A stretch of DNA of 11,173 nucleotides, from the NCBI GenBank assembly GCA_034435035.1, contig DAOTXW010000005.1, forward strand, positions 1-11,173, in the 5' to 3' direction. This DNA is from JAHEME01 sp034435035. Lineage in GTDB: Bacteria > Chloroflexota > Anaerolineae > Aggregatilineales > UBA3940. Below the pieces are notes generated by a model that did no database searches, was not told the origin of the DNA, and was given only the letters and a program-made list of their open reading frames with translations. Positions 1 through 6,166 of the stretch are shown here, piece after piece. The translations under genes and the position numbers were made by a program. Positions within the stretch are counted from its first letter, which is position 1, and each line of letters starts with the position of its first letter.

Positions 1-34
1 GGGCAGACCGGGGTCGACCCTCGCCGCGCCTTTT

Positions 35-51
35 CGCATCCTCCGGATGCG
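35..51. terminator. short hairpin after the membrane-protein gene
   Basis: A perfect 7-bp stem (CGCATCC / GGATGCG) with a 3-base loop lies 15 bases beyond the stop of the minus-strand gene at 66-566. On the minus strand it is followed by AAAA instead of a U run, so it is not a standard intrinsic terminator. It may serve only to stabilise the 3' end. Position is the main support. Confidence 0.25.
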
Positions 52-65
52 CCCTCCTGCCCCGG

Positions 66-566
66 CTAGGCGGCCCGGACGGTCTGCCGGCCCCGCACGG
101 CGGCATACTGGATCAGGTTCAGGATGGCGGTGATCGGGCCGATGATGACCTGTAGAGTCAGGATGATGCGGGCCACGGGGTTGGTCACCCAGATCAGGGC
201 CAGATTCAGCGGGGACGGCAGGACATCGCCCAGGTAGCGGTAGTCGAAGGGGAAGACGCGCAGCAGGTGCAGCGACCCCAGCGCCAGGCACAGGCTGGCC
301 GCAGCCTCCACCGGGCGGGCCGGGTTGCGCTGCCCGGTGGACATCCGGATGATCGGCGGCGCCAGCGCCACCGCCAGCGGCCCGTACAGGGCCAGCTTCT
401 CCAGCGGGCTGAACCCGGCGGTGAAGAAGCCGGTATCCAGCTGTTGATGCCGGTTGAAGAAGCCGAACAGCAGCAGGATGCCGACCGCCGCAAACAGCTC
501 GGCCCAGCGTTCCCACTCGGTCAGGCTTTCCTTATCGCGCTTCGGGGGTACAGGGGGGGTTTCCAT
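66..566 (-). CDS. small multi-pass membrane protein, unknown function
   Basis: Encodes 166 residues that I cannot assign to a named family. The N-terminus is short, charged and cytoplasm-like (METPPVPPKRDKESLTEWER). It is followed by hydrophobic stretches at roughly residues 21-37, 58-74, 87-104 and 118-155, the last long enough for two helices, so about four or five membrane spans. The C-terminus is basic (RGRQTVRAA). The start is well supported: AAGGAGAG lies 5 bases before the ATG on the minus strand. It is the last gene of a minus-strand run, 117 bp after the TPR gene, but a strong hairpin in that gap may separate the two transcripts. A role as a small integral membrane protein is inference from hydropathy only. 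Confidence 0.75.
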   Translation of the reverse strand: METPPVPPKRDKESLTEWERWAELFAAVGILLLFGFFNRHQQLDTGFFTAGFSPLEKLALYGPLAVALAPPIIRMSTGQRNPARPVEAAASLCLALGSLHLLRVFPFDYRYLGDVLPSPLNLALIWVTNPVARIILTLQVIIGPITAILNLIQYAAVRGRQTVRAA

Positions 567-590
567 GCGGCTCTCTCCTTGAGGAGATCA

Positions 591-627
591 GGGGCCGGCT
601 CGCCGGCGGCAGGCCGGCGGCGGCCCC
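591..627 (-). terminator. GC-rich hairpin between TPR gene and membrane-protein gene
   Basis: GGGGCCG (591-597) pairs with CGGCCCC (621-627). Inside it, CGCCGGC (601-607) pairs with GCCGGCG (613-619) around a 5-base loop, so the two stems stack into one long structure. It lies 56 bases past the stop of the TPR gene at 684. Read on the minus strand it is followed by TGATCTCCTC, which is pyrimidine-rich but not a U tract. It could be a weak terminator or an attenuator ahead of the next gene. The structure is seen; the function is inferred. Confidence 0.35.
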
Positions 628-683
628 GCATCATTCGCATCAGAATCTACGCATCCGCCGGGGCGAAGTTTCCGGGGGGTGCC

Positions 684-1760
684 TCAGTGCCGGGCGATCG
701 GGCGGCGGCGGCGCGTCGCGCCGGGGCCGGGCGGCGGCTCCTCCTCGACGACCACGCGGGGCATCCGTCCGCTGGTATCGGCGGCAGGGGTGGGCAGCCC
801 GGCGGCGCGGCGGCGGTCGCGCAGGGCGGCCAGCTCCCCTTCATCGCGGGACAGGTCGGGATCGCCGGTCAGGCGTTCGATCTCGACGGCCCGCGCCAGC
901 AGGGCTTCGGCCTCCTGCAGGTAGTTCAGCCGGGCGTACAGCCGCGAGAGGTTGTAACAGGTGACGGCCTCGCCGGGTCGATCCAGCACCGAGCGCCGCA
1001 GGCGCAGCGCCCATTCGTAGTAGGCGATGGCCCTGTCCGGCTCGCCGAGGTCCTCGTAGACCAGGGCCATAGCATGGCGCGTGCTGGCTTCGCCCGCCGG
1101 GTCGCCGATCTGCCGGCGCAGCGCCAGCGCCTGTTTGTGGGAAGCCAGGGCCTCGCGGAGGCGGCCAAGCCGGCGCTGGGCCATGCCGATCACATCCAGC
1201 GTGGCCGCCTCGCCGCTGCGATCGCCGGCGTCCCACAGGATCGCCAGCGCCTGCTCGTAGAAGCCGAGCGCCGTTTCCAGGTCGCCCTGCTGATCGTGCA
1301 CCAGCCCGATGCAGTTGAGGGCGGTCGCCTCCCCCCGCCGGTCGCCGATGACGCGGTAGGCCGCCGCGGCGCTCTGGTAGGCTTCCAGCGCGGCGCGGGC
1401 GTCCTGCTGCTGCCAGTAGGCGCGGGCCAGGCTGGCCAGGGTAGTGGCCTCGCCGGCGCGATCATCGGCGGCGCGGAAGCCGTCCAGCGCCTGCCGGTAG
1501 AAGTTAATGGCATGTTCGGCGCGGCCCAGCGTGGTGAAGGTCGCCCCCAGCCGGGCCATCCAGTCCGCCGGGCCGGAGCCGGGGTCGGCGTCGCCGGTGC
1601 GGCGGGTGGTGGGGGTGGGCAGCACGCCCGTGCCCAGCCGGCGCGACTGGCGCAGCTCGGCGATGCGGGCGCGCTGGGTGTCGCTGAGGGCGTCCAGCGG
1701 GTCGCGCCCGCTGATGACCTCGTGGGGCGCGGAATCGTGTTTGCGGTCGTCGTCGGTCAT
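684..1760 (-). CDS. TPR-repeat protein with 40-residue repeats
   Basis: Encodes 358 residues from the ATG at 1760. The open frame runs further upstream, but that part only translates the neighbouring gene out of frame, so the MTDDDRKHDS start is preferred although its SD (GCAGG) is weak. Residues 1-65 are polar and low in complexity. Five tetratricopeptide repeats of exactly 40 residues follow at 99-138, 139-178, 179-218, 219-258 and 259-298, each opening with (G/D/L)D-x2-GEA, after a partial repeat at 67-98. The C-terminus is disordered, with an acidic-proline stretch (VVVEEEPPPGPG) and a basic tail (TRRRRPIARH). There is no signal peptide or membrane span, so it should be cytoplasmic. Helical repeats of this TPR_12 / kinesin-light-chain type bind proteins. 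No catalytic domain is fused and the partner is unknown. Confidence 0.85.
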   Translation of the reverse strand: MTDDDRKHDSAPHEVISGRDPLDALSDTQRARIAELRQSRRLGTGVLPTPTTRRTGDADPGSGPADWMARLGATFTTLGRAEHAINFYRQALDGFRAADDRAGEATTLASLARAYWQQQDARAALEAYQSAAAAYRVIGDRRGEATALNCIGLVHDQQGDLETALGFYEQALAILWDAGDRSGEAATLDVIGMAQRRLGRLREALASHKQALALRRQIGDPAGEASTRHAMALVYEDLGEPDRAIAYYEWALRLRRSVLDRPGEAVTCYNLSRLYARLNYLQEAEALLARAVEIERLTGDPDLSRDEGELAALRDRRRAAGLPTPAADTSGRMPRVVVEEEPPPGPGATRRRRPIARH

Positions 1761-1799
1761 GGGTTCATGCCTGCGCGGCGGATCGGCCCGCCGCCCTCT

Positions 1800-1828
1800 A
1801 TTAAAACTCGCCGCGCTCAGAATGTCCA
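1800..1828 (-). promoter_or_regulatory. sigma-70-type promoter for the TPR gene
   Basis: On the minus strand, TGGACA (1828-1823) and TTTAAT (1805-1800) are separated by 17 bases; each hexamer matches the consensus at five of six positions. The -35 box overlaps the last codons of the upstream membrane-protein gene. The predicted start, near 1793, leaves a leader of about 33 nt before the ATG at 1760. This would let the TPR gene be expressed independently of its upstream neighbour. Confidence 0.45.
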
Positions 1829-2218
1829 GCGGTTGCCCGGCAGCACGCTGACGCCCACATACACCAGCGCCAGCACCCCGATCAGCAGCAGCAGGTGGTT
1901 GCGATAGCGTTTGCGGTCGCCGAGCTTCTTCCAGCGGGCGCTCAGGTGCGTGATCCCCGCCGCCGCCAGCAGGGTGACCGCATGCTCCAGGCGATACATC
2001 GGGAAGCCGATGCCGGCCAGCCCGCCCCACACCAGCAGGATGATGCCCAGCAGCGCCTGCAGGTCCATCATCCCGGAAAAGGCCATCCACAGGCTGGTGG
2101 CTGTCCGGCCAAAGGGGCGGCTCTGCGCCAGCCCCAGCGCGTAGTGGGCCACCGCCACCAGCGCGGCGATCACCAGCAGCCAGCGCAGGATCGAATGGAT
2201 CATCAACAGAATACCCAT
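1817..2218 (-). CDS. four-helix membrane protein, cytochrome-b-like family
   Basis: Encodes 133 residues. The start at 2218 has AGGGAG 11 bases upstream; an internal Met six residues in is the alternative. The longer open frame upstream is rejected because it is hydrophilic GC-rich noise. Four hydrophobic helices lie at about 4-28, 45-68, 77-92 and 107-126. Histidines sit in or beside them (H8, H25, H79, H91, H108), with the local patterns HSILRW, DLQALLG and RLEHA. From memory, similar small proteins with HSxLRW, a Q-x2-LG helix and an EH helix occur in Bacteroidota and Chloroflexota and are sometimes labelled cytochrome B. Heme binding is not proven here. It heads the minus-strand run and is divergent from the TPR-aldolase pair. 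Confidence 0.8.
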   Translation of the reverse strand: MGILLMIHSILRWLLVIAALVAVAHYALGLAQSRPFGRTATSLWMAFSGMMDLQALLGIILLVWGGLAGIGFPMYRLEHAVTLLAAAGITHLSARWKKLGDRKRYRNHLLLLIGVLALVYVGVSVLPGNRWTF

Positions 2219-2288
2219 ATTCAGCAAAGCTCCCTGTGAAAGAAGCGAATCAACCGGCCCGGCGGGCCGCGCAGGCCCGCACGCATTA

Positions 2289-2294
2289 AGTATA
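2289..2294 (-). promoter_or_regulatory. possible -10 box for the four-helix membrane protein
   Basis: TATACT on the minus strand (five of six matches to TATAAT) lies 70 bases before the ATG at 2218, in the 211-bp divergent intergenic region. No good -35 hexamer is found at 16-18 bases, so this call rests on the -10 box and position alone. Confidence 0.3.
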
Positions 2295-2346
2295 CCGGGT
2301 TGCCGCTGATCGGGTGCAGGGAATCCTCCGCAGAGACGGATCCTGA

Positions 2347-2363
2347 GGGGGCGGGCCGCCCCC
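2347..2363. promoter_or_regulatory. 8-bp palindrome abutting a -35 box
   Basis: GGGGGCGG and CCGCCCCC form a perfect 8-bp inverted repeat around one central base. It ends one base before the TTGCCA -35 hexamer of the rightward promoter. In DNA form it is well placed for a dimeric regulator. The one-base loop makes an RNA hairpin less likely. An operator role is inference. Confidence 0.3.
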
Positions 2364-2364
2364 C

Positions 2365-2393
2365 TTGCCAGCCTGCCCGCCGCGCCGTACACT
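2365..2393 (+). promoter_or_regulatory. sigma-70-type promoter for the TPR-aldolase pair
   Basis: TTGCCA (2365-2370, five of six) and TACACT (2388-2393, four of six) are spaced by exactly 17 bases. The predicted start, near 2400, gives a leader of about 30 nt that contains the GGAGAG ribosome binding site before the ATG at 2430. Spacing and position make this one of the better promoter calls in the window. Confidence 0.5.
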
Positions 2394-2429
2394 TTACTCC
2401 GCACACGCCCTGACCCGGAGAGTCCCCCG

Positions 2430-3176
2430 ATGGCTGACGCGCCCGACGCCCGCAACCCCGATCCCTTCACGGAGGCCATGCAGGCCGGCGATCCCGCCCG
2501 CGCCCTGGCCCTGGCCGACGCGCACCTGGCGCAGGAGCCGGATTCCGTGACGTGGCTGGTGCGGCGCGGGCTGGCCTGCACCGAGCTGGAGCAGATGGAC
2601 GACGCCCTGGCCGCCTTCGACCGCGCCCTGACGCTCGACCCCGCCAGCGTCAGCGCCCTGTACCGCCGCGGCATCGCCCGCTACCAGATCGAGGATGTGG
2701 ATGGCGCGGTGGCCGACCTCAGCGCGGCCATCCGGCTGGACGGGCGGCTCGCCCTCGCCTACCTGCAGCGCGGCTACGCCTTCTACAGCCGCGGCAGCCT
2801 GCCCGCCGCCTTCAGCGACTTCAGCCAGTACGCCAAACTGGCCCCCACCGATCCGATCGGGCACAACAACCGGGCCTTCGTGGCCCTGCAGATGGGCCGC
2901 ACCACCCAGGCCGAAGAATCGTGGAGCCGCTGCACCCGCCTGCCGGACGCCCCGCACTGGGCCTTCGCCGGGCACGCCGTGGCCCTGCACCGCATGAAGA
3001 AGCGCCGCCCCGCCGCCGCGCAGCTCCGCGAGGCCATCGCCCGCGAGCCGGGCTGGCGCGACGCGCTGGACAGGACCGCCGAAGACTACCACTGGACGCC
3101 GGACATGATCGAGACGGCGGCGCAGATCCTGGCCGCGCTGGCCCGCGAGGAAGCGCCGCCGCCCACCGAGGAGTGA
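2430..3176 (+). CDS. TPR-repeat protein (34-residue type)
   Basis: Encodes 248 residues with a GGAGAG SD 7 bases before the ATG. Canonical 34-residue tetratricopeptide repeats run through most of the protein, at about 40-73, 74-107, 108-141, 142-175 and 176-209, with a partial repeat at 12-39. Typical TPR positions are clear, for example A-x2-DRALTLDP at the end of one repeat and YRRGIARYQ at the start of the next. The tail is Glu/Pro-rich (REEAPPPTEE). No signal peptide or membrane helix is present, so it is probably a cytoplasmic adaptor. It sits 7 bp before the aldolase gene, whose ribosome site lies in its last codons, so the two are probably co-transcribed and translationally linked. Its partner is unknown. 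It is not a close copy of the 40-residue TPR protein to its left. Confidence 0.88.
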   Translation: MADAPDARNPDPFTEAMQAGDPARALALADAHLAQEPDSVTWLVRRGLACTELEQMDDALAAFDRALTLDPASVSALYRRGIARYQIEDVDGAVADLSAAIRLDGRLALAYLQRGYAFYSRGSLPAAFSDFSQYAKLAPTDPIGHNNRAFVALQMGRTTQAEESWSRCTRLPDAPHWAFAGHAVALHRMKKRRPAAAQLREAIAREPGWRDALDRTAEDYHWTPDMIETAAQILAALAREEAPPPTEE

Positions 3177-3183
3177 CGATCCC

Positions 3184-3813
3184 ATGATCCTGCTGGATTC
3201 GGCTGACGTGCACGAGGCCCGCCGGGCGATGGCGCTCGGCTGGGTGGCCGGGGTGACGACCAACCCGGCGCTGGTGGCCAAGGCGGCCCGCCCGGGGCTG
3301 GACATCCTGCGCGAGCTGCTGGACATCACCCCCGGCGAGGTGTTCTATCAGGTGACGGCGGAGGACGCCGGGGGCCGGGACGCGCAGGCCCGCGAGGCGT
3401 CGGCGCTGGCTCCGGGCCGGGTGCTGATCAAGATCCCGGCCACCACGCCGAACTTCACGCTGGCCGCCGCGCTGGCCGCCGACGGCGTGCGCTGCGCCAT
3501 CACCGCCGTCAGCGGCGCGATGCAGGCGTACCTGTCGGCGCAGGTGGACGCCGACTATACCATCCCTTACGTCAGCCGGCTGACGCGCCAGCTCGGCGAC
3601 GGGATCGCCGTCGTGCGGGACGCAGCCGCCGCCGTGCGCGGCACGCCGACCCGGGTGCTGGCCGCCAGCCTGAAATCCCCGGAGGAGGTGGCCGCGGCGC
3701 TGCTGGCGGGCGCTCAGGCTGTGACCCTGCCGCTGGACCTGCTGCTGCGGCTGGGCGACCACCCGCTCTCCGAGCAGGCCATCGCCGACTTCGCGGCGGC
3801 GCAGCGGGGCTAG
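3184..3813 (+). CDS. fsa: transaldolase-family protein, probable fructose-6-phosphate aldolase
   Basis: Encodes 209 residues, the usual length of the small transaldolase / F6P aldolase (TalC/MipB) class I aldolases, which are cytosolic TIM barrels. Visible landmarks are D5, the GVTTNP motif with N27, Schiff-base Lys83 in VLIKIPAT, the IPYVSR motif (Y129, R132), LAASLKSP (S162) and VTLPLDL near the end. By comparison with remembered E. coli FsaA and B. subtilis transaldolase sequences, Q56 and Y129 match the aldolase residues Q59 and Y131, not the Glu and Phe of true transaldolases. This favours reversible cleavage of fructose 6-phosphate to dihydroxyacetone and glyceraldehyde 3-phosphate, or a related dihydroxyacetone aldol reaction. 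GAGGAG in the end of the previous gene is the likely SD. A transaldolase role cannot be excluded. Confidence 0.9.
   Translation: MILLDSADVHEARRAMALGWVAGVTTNPALVAKAARPGLDILRELLDITPGEVFYQVTAEDAGGRDAQAREASALAPGRVLIKIPATTPNFTLAAALAADGVRCAITAVSGAMQAYLSAQVDADYTIPYVSRLTRQLGDGIAVVRDAAAAVRGTPTRVLAASLKSPEEVAAALLAGAQAVTLPLDLLLRLGDHPLSEQAIADFAAAQRG
3810..3813. other. shared CTAG double stop of convergent genes
   Basis: The tetranucleotide CTAG supplies the TAG stop of the plus-strand aldolase gene (3811-3813) and, read on the other strand, the TAG stop of the SDR gene (3812-3810). The coding regions overlap by 4 bases, leaving no intergenic space for a terminator, so the 3' ends of the two transcripts must overlap. 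Confidence 0.9.
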
Positions 3814-5279
3814 CGGCGGGCCGCCGATTCCGCCTGACGGGCCAGCCGGCGGATCATCTGCGAGAAGATCGGCCCGTGCGCCGGGTAAAGCCCGTACCAG
3901 TACAGGAAGCCGAACAGCCCGCGGGGCGCGAAGAAAGCCGTCTGGGTGAACCGGCAGGCGCCCTCGCCCTCCGGCTCCACCTCAAACTGGAGCCAGGCGG
4001 CGCCCGGCAGCTTCATCTCGGCGCGCAGCCGCAGCAGCCGGTTCGGCTCGATGGCTTCCACCCGCCAGAAGTCGAGCGCGTCGCCCACCCGCAGCGTGTC
4101 GGGGTCGCGGCGGCCCCGGCGGAAGCCCACGCCGCCGACCAGCCGGTCAAGCACCCCGCGCAGCTGCCACAGCCCGTTGAAACCCGGCCAGCCGCGGTCG
4201 CCGCCGACGCCGGTGAAGGCGGCAAAGACCGCTTCCGCGGGCGCCTGCACCCTCCGCTGGCGGCGCTCGATGTTCATGCCGTCGTGGGTGGTCAGGATGA
4301 ACGGCCGGCGGTCGCCCTGGCTGCTGATCAGCGCGTCGCTCCAGCGGGTCTCGACCTCGCCCGCATTGAGGCTCTCCAGCGCCAGCCGCACCGCCGACCG
4401 GTAATCCAGCGGGGCGATCTCCGGGAAAAGCGTCCGCGCCCGGTCGTCGCGCACGATCACCTCATTGCGCAGGCCCTCGATCAGCGGGCGGGCGATGGAG
4501 GCCGGCACCGGGGTCATCCAGTGCACCCAGTGGGAAGACAGGCGCGGGGTGAGGACGGGCACGGGGATCAGCAGGCGGCGCAGCCCGCGCACCTGCGCGT
4601 ACTGGAGCATCATTTCGCCGTAGGTGACCACATCCGCCCCGCCGATCTCCACGATCTGGCCGGCGGTCTCCGGCTTATCGAGCGCCAGCGTCAGGTAGGC
4701 CAGCACGTCGCGGATGGCGATGGGCTGGGTGCGGGTATACACCCAGCGGGGGCAGATCATGGCGGGCAGCAGCTCGGTGAGATAGCGGATCATCTCGAAG
4801 GACAGGCTGCCGGAGCCGACGATGACGGCGGCGCGGAACTCGGTGACGGGGACGCCGGCCTCGCGCAGCGCCTCGCCGGTCTGCTGGCGTGAGCGCAGAT
4901 GGTCAGACAGATCGCTGGCGGGGTCGCCCAGGCCGCCCAGGTAGATGATGCGCCCCACGCCGGCGCGGCGGGCCGCCTCGCCAAAGGCGCGGGCGGCCTC
5001 CAGATCGCGCTGGTGGAAGGCGGCGGTGCGGCTCATGCTGTGGATCAGATAGTAGGCGGCGCTGACGCCCGCCAGGGCCGCGTCCAGCGTCTCCGGGCGG
5101 AGCACATCGCCCTGGACGATCTCCACCTGCCGCGCCCAGGAGCGCCCCTGCAGACGGGCGGGGTCGCGGGCCAGGACGCGCACACGGCTGCCGCGCTCCA
5201 GCAGGTGCGGGGCCAGCCGCCCGCCCACGTAGCCCGTGGCCCCGGTGACCAGCACCCACCGTCCGTCTGTCCCTGGCAT
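3810..5279 (-). CDS. SDR-family NAD(P)-binding protein with C-terminal DUF2867 (YbjT-like)
   Basis: Encodes 489 residues from the ATG at 5279, which has GGAGGG 5 bases upstream; 57 further open codons upstream are rejected for lack of family character. Residues 8-40 form a Rossmann entry (TGATGYVGG at 12-20, then VRVLARDP), followed by YYLIHSM (76-82) and YLGGLGDP (113-120). This matches atypical, extended-type SDRs of the NmrA/YbjT kind. Residues 335-485 are a second domain with the features I associate with DUF2867 (conserved RR near its start, GVGGDRGWPGFN, LYPAHGPIFSQMI near the end). E. coli YbjT, of similar length, has the same architecture. Substrate unknown; a redox or quinone-linked role is speculative. 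It is convergent with the aldolase gene and divergent from the lipoprotein gene. Confidence 0.88.
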   Translation of the reverse strand: MPGTDGRWVLVTGATGYVGGRLAPHLLERGSRVRVLARDPARLQGRSWARQVEIVQGDVLRPETLDAALAGVSAAYYLIHSMSRTAAFHQRDLEAARAFGEAARRAGVGRIIYLGGLGDPASDLSDHLRSRQQTGEALREAGVPVTEFRAAVIVGSGSLSFEMIRYLTELLPAMICPRWVYTRTQPIAIRDVLAYLTLALDKPETAGQIVEIGGADVVTYGEMMLQYAQVRGLRRLLIPVPVLTPRLSSHWVHWMTPVPASIARPLIEGLRNEVIVRDDRARTLFPEIAPLDYRSAVRLALESLNAGEVETRWSDALISSQGDRRPFILTTHDGMNIERRQRRVQAPAEAVFAAFTGVGGDRGWPGFNGLWQLRGVLDRLVGGVGFRRGRRDPDTLRVGDALDFWRVEAIEPNRLLRLRAEMKLPGAAWLQFEVEPEGEGACRFTQTAFFAPRGLFGFLYWYGLYPAHGPIFSQMIRRLARQAESAARR

Positions 5280-5314
5280 GTGCGCCCTCCACAGGTGAAT
5301 GAATGCTGCCTCTG

Positions 5315-5320
5315 AGGATA
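5315..5320 (-). promoter_or_regulatory. possible extended -10 promoter for the SDR gene
   Basis: On the minus strand TGCTATCCT gives a TG-N extended -10 with TATCCT, 36 bases before the SDR start at 5279. No recognisable -35 hexamer is found, which is tolerated by extended -10 promoters. The call is tentative. Confidence 0.25.
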
Positions 5321-5392
5321 GCACAGCCGTCCCGACGATGCCCACCCCGGCGAGCGGACGCCCCCGCGGCTGGCGCGCGGCGCCCGGATTCG

Positions 5393-5398
5393 TACAAT
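5393..5398 (+). promoter_or_regulatory. possible -10 box for the lipoprotein gene
   Basis: TACAAT (five of six) lies in a locally AT-richer patch 78 bases before the ATG at 5477. The hexamer 17 bases upstream is CTGGCG at 5370-5375, only three of six. Probably a weak or activator-dependent promoter if real. Confidence 0.3.
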
Positions 5399-5476
5399 TA
5401 CCATCAGGCGGCGCAGCAGCCCGTCTGCATGCTGCGCCCCCATCACTCACAGGTAGAGAGGGGACAGGGAGAAAGC

Positions 5477-6142
5477 ATGAGCCACAACAGAAGCAGAGCT
5501 GCCGCGCTGTCGGCAGCGCCCATCGTCCTGCTGGTGACGGCGCTGGCCTGCGGCCCGCTGCAGCAGGTCACCGACGCCGTCGCCACGGCGGAGCTGGCCG
5601 TAACCGAGGCCGTGGTCGCGGCCACCGCGGTGGCGGAGGCGGCCACGCTGGCGCCCACCGCGGCCCCCGCGATCGAAGCGACTCCGCCGGCGCAGGCCGA
5701 GGAAGCCAGCCAGTGGGCGACCAGCGCCAACGCCAGCAGCCAGTACGGCTCCGACAGCTGGTCGGCGCTGCAGGCCACCGGCGCCCCGGACACCACGCAG
5801 TGCGGCGACATCCAGACGGCCTGGGCCACGGCGAACTCGGACGGCGTGGACTTCATCGAGCTGGCCTACCCGGTGGCGGTGATCCCCACCCGCATCGACA
5901 TCTACCAGACGTACAACCCCGGCGCGGTGGTGCGCGTCGAGGTCGTCGATGCGGCCGGGGCGCCTCATACGGTGTACGAGGGCCAGCCCGCGCCGATCAG
6001 CGAGTGCCCGTATGTGCAGACCATCGACGTGACGCAGGCGGGCATCGACTTCCCGGTCTCGAAGGTGATCGTGCATCTCGACCAGACCAACCACACGGGC
6101 TGGAACGAGATCGACGCGGTGCAGCTGACGGGCATCCCGTAG
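5477..6142 (+). CDS. predicted lipoprotein with discoidin-like C-terminal domain
   Basis: Encodes 221 residues from the ATG at 5477, with AGGGAG about 7 bases upstream; the longer upstream frame lacks a signal sequence and is rejected. A basic N-terminus and a hydrophobic core (residues 10-24) end at Cys25 in TALACG. This is a lipobox-like site, though Leu is at -2 instead of the usual -3. Residues 30-78 are an Ala/Thr/Val/Pro-rich, low-complexity spacer. Residues 79-221 look like a single beta-sandwich of the F5/8-type-C or pappalysin-discoidin kind: ASSQYGSDSWSALQATGAPD, then FIELAYP, YNPGAVVRVEVVDAAG, and a WNEIDAVQL end motif. Cys109 and Cys177 could form a disulfide. It is probably surface-anchored and binds a glycan or protein; the ligand is not predictable. 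It is convergent with the SH3b protein across a terminator. Confidence 0.85.
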   Translation: MSHNRSRAAALSAAPIVLLVTALACGPLQQVTDAVATAELAVTEAVVAATAVAEAATLAPTAAPAIEATPPAQAEEASQWATSANASSQYGSDSWSALQATGAPDTTQCGDIQTAWATANSDGVDFIELAYPVAVIPTRIDIYQTYNPGAVVRVEVVDAAGAPHTVYEGQPAPISECPYVQTIDVTQAGIDFPVSKVIVHLDQTNHTGWNEIDAVQLTGIP

Positions 6143-6166
6143 CCTGCGCTCAGCCGGCGAATCAAA

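Noticed and set aside
11..20. GGGTCGACCC perfect palindrome
   Set aside because: A 10-base palindrome is expected by chance at this length and composition; only noted as part of the shared edge motif.
628..655. Repeated GCATC (three copies) between TPR and membrane-protein genes
   Set aside because: Irregular spacing and five-base units are too short to call an operator array or tandem repeat.
267..1907. 546-codon open frame on the plus strand
   Set aside because: It lies antisense to the 40-residue TPR gene and parts of both neighbours. Its product is Arg/Gly/Gln-rich with no domain, as expected from codon bias in GC-rich DNA.
2394..3762. Minus-strand open frames of 311 and 313 codons opposite the TPR-aldolase pair
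   Set aside because: The plus-strand genes have repeats, catalytic residues, SDs and a promoter; the opposite frames have none.
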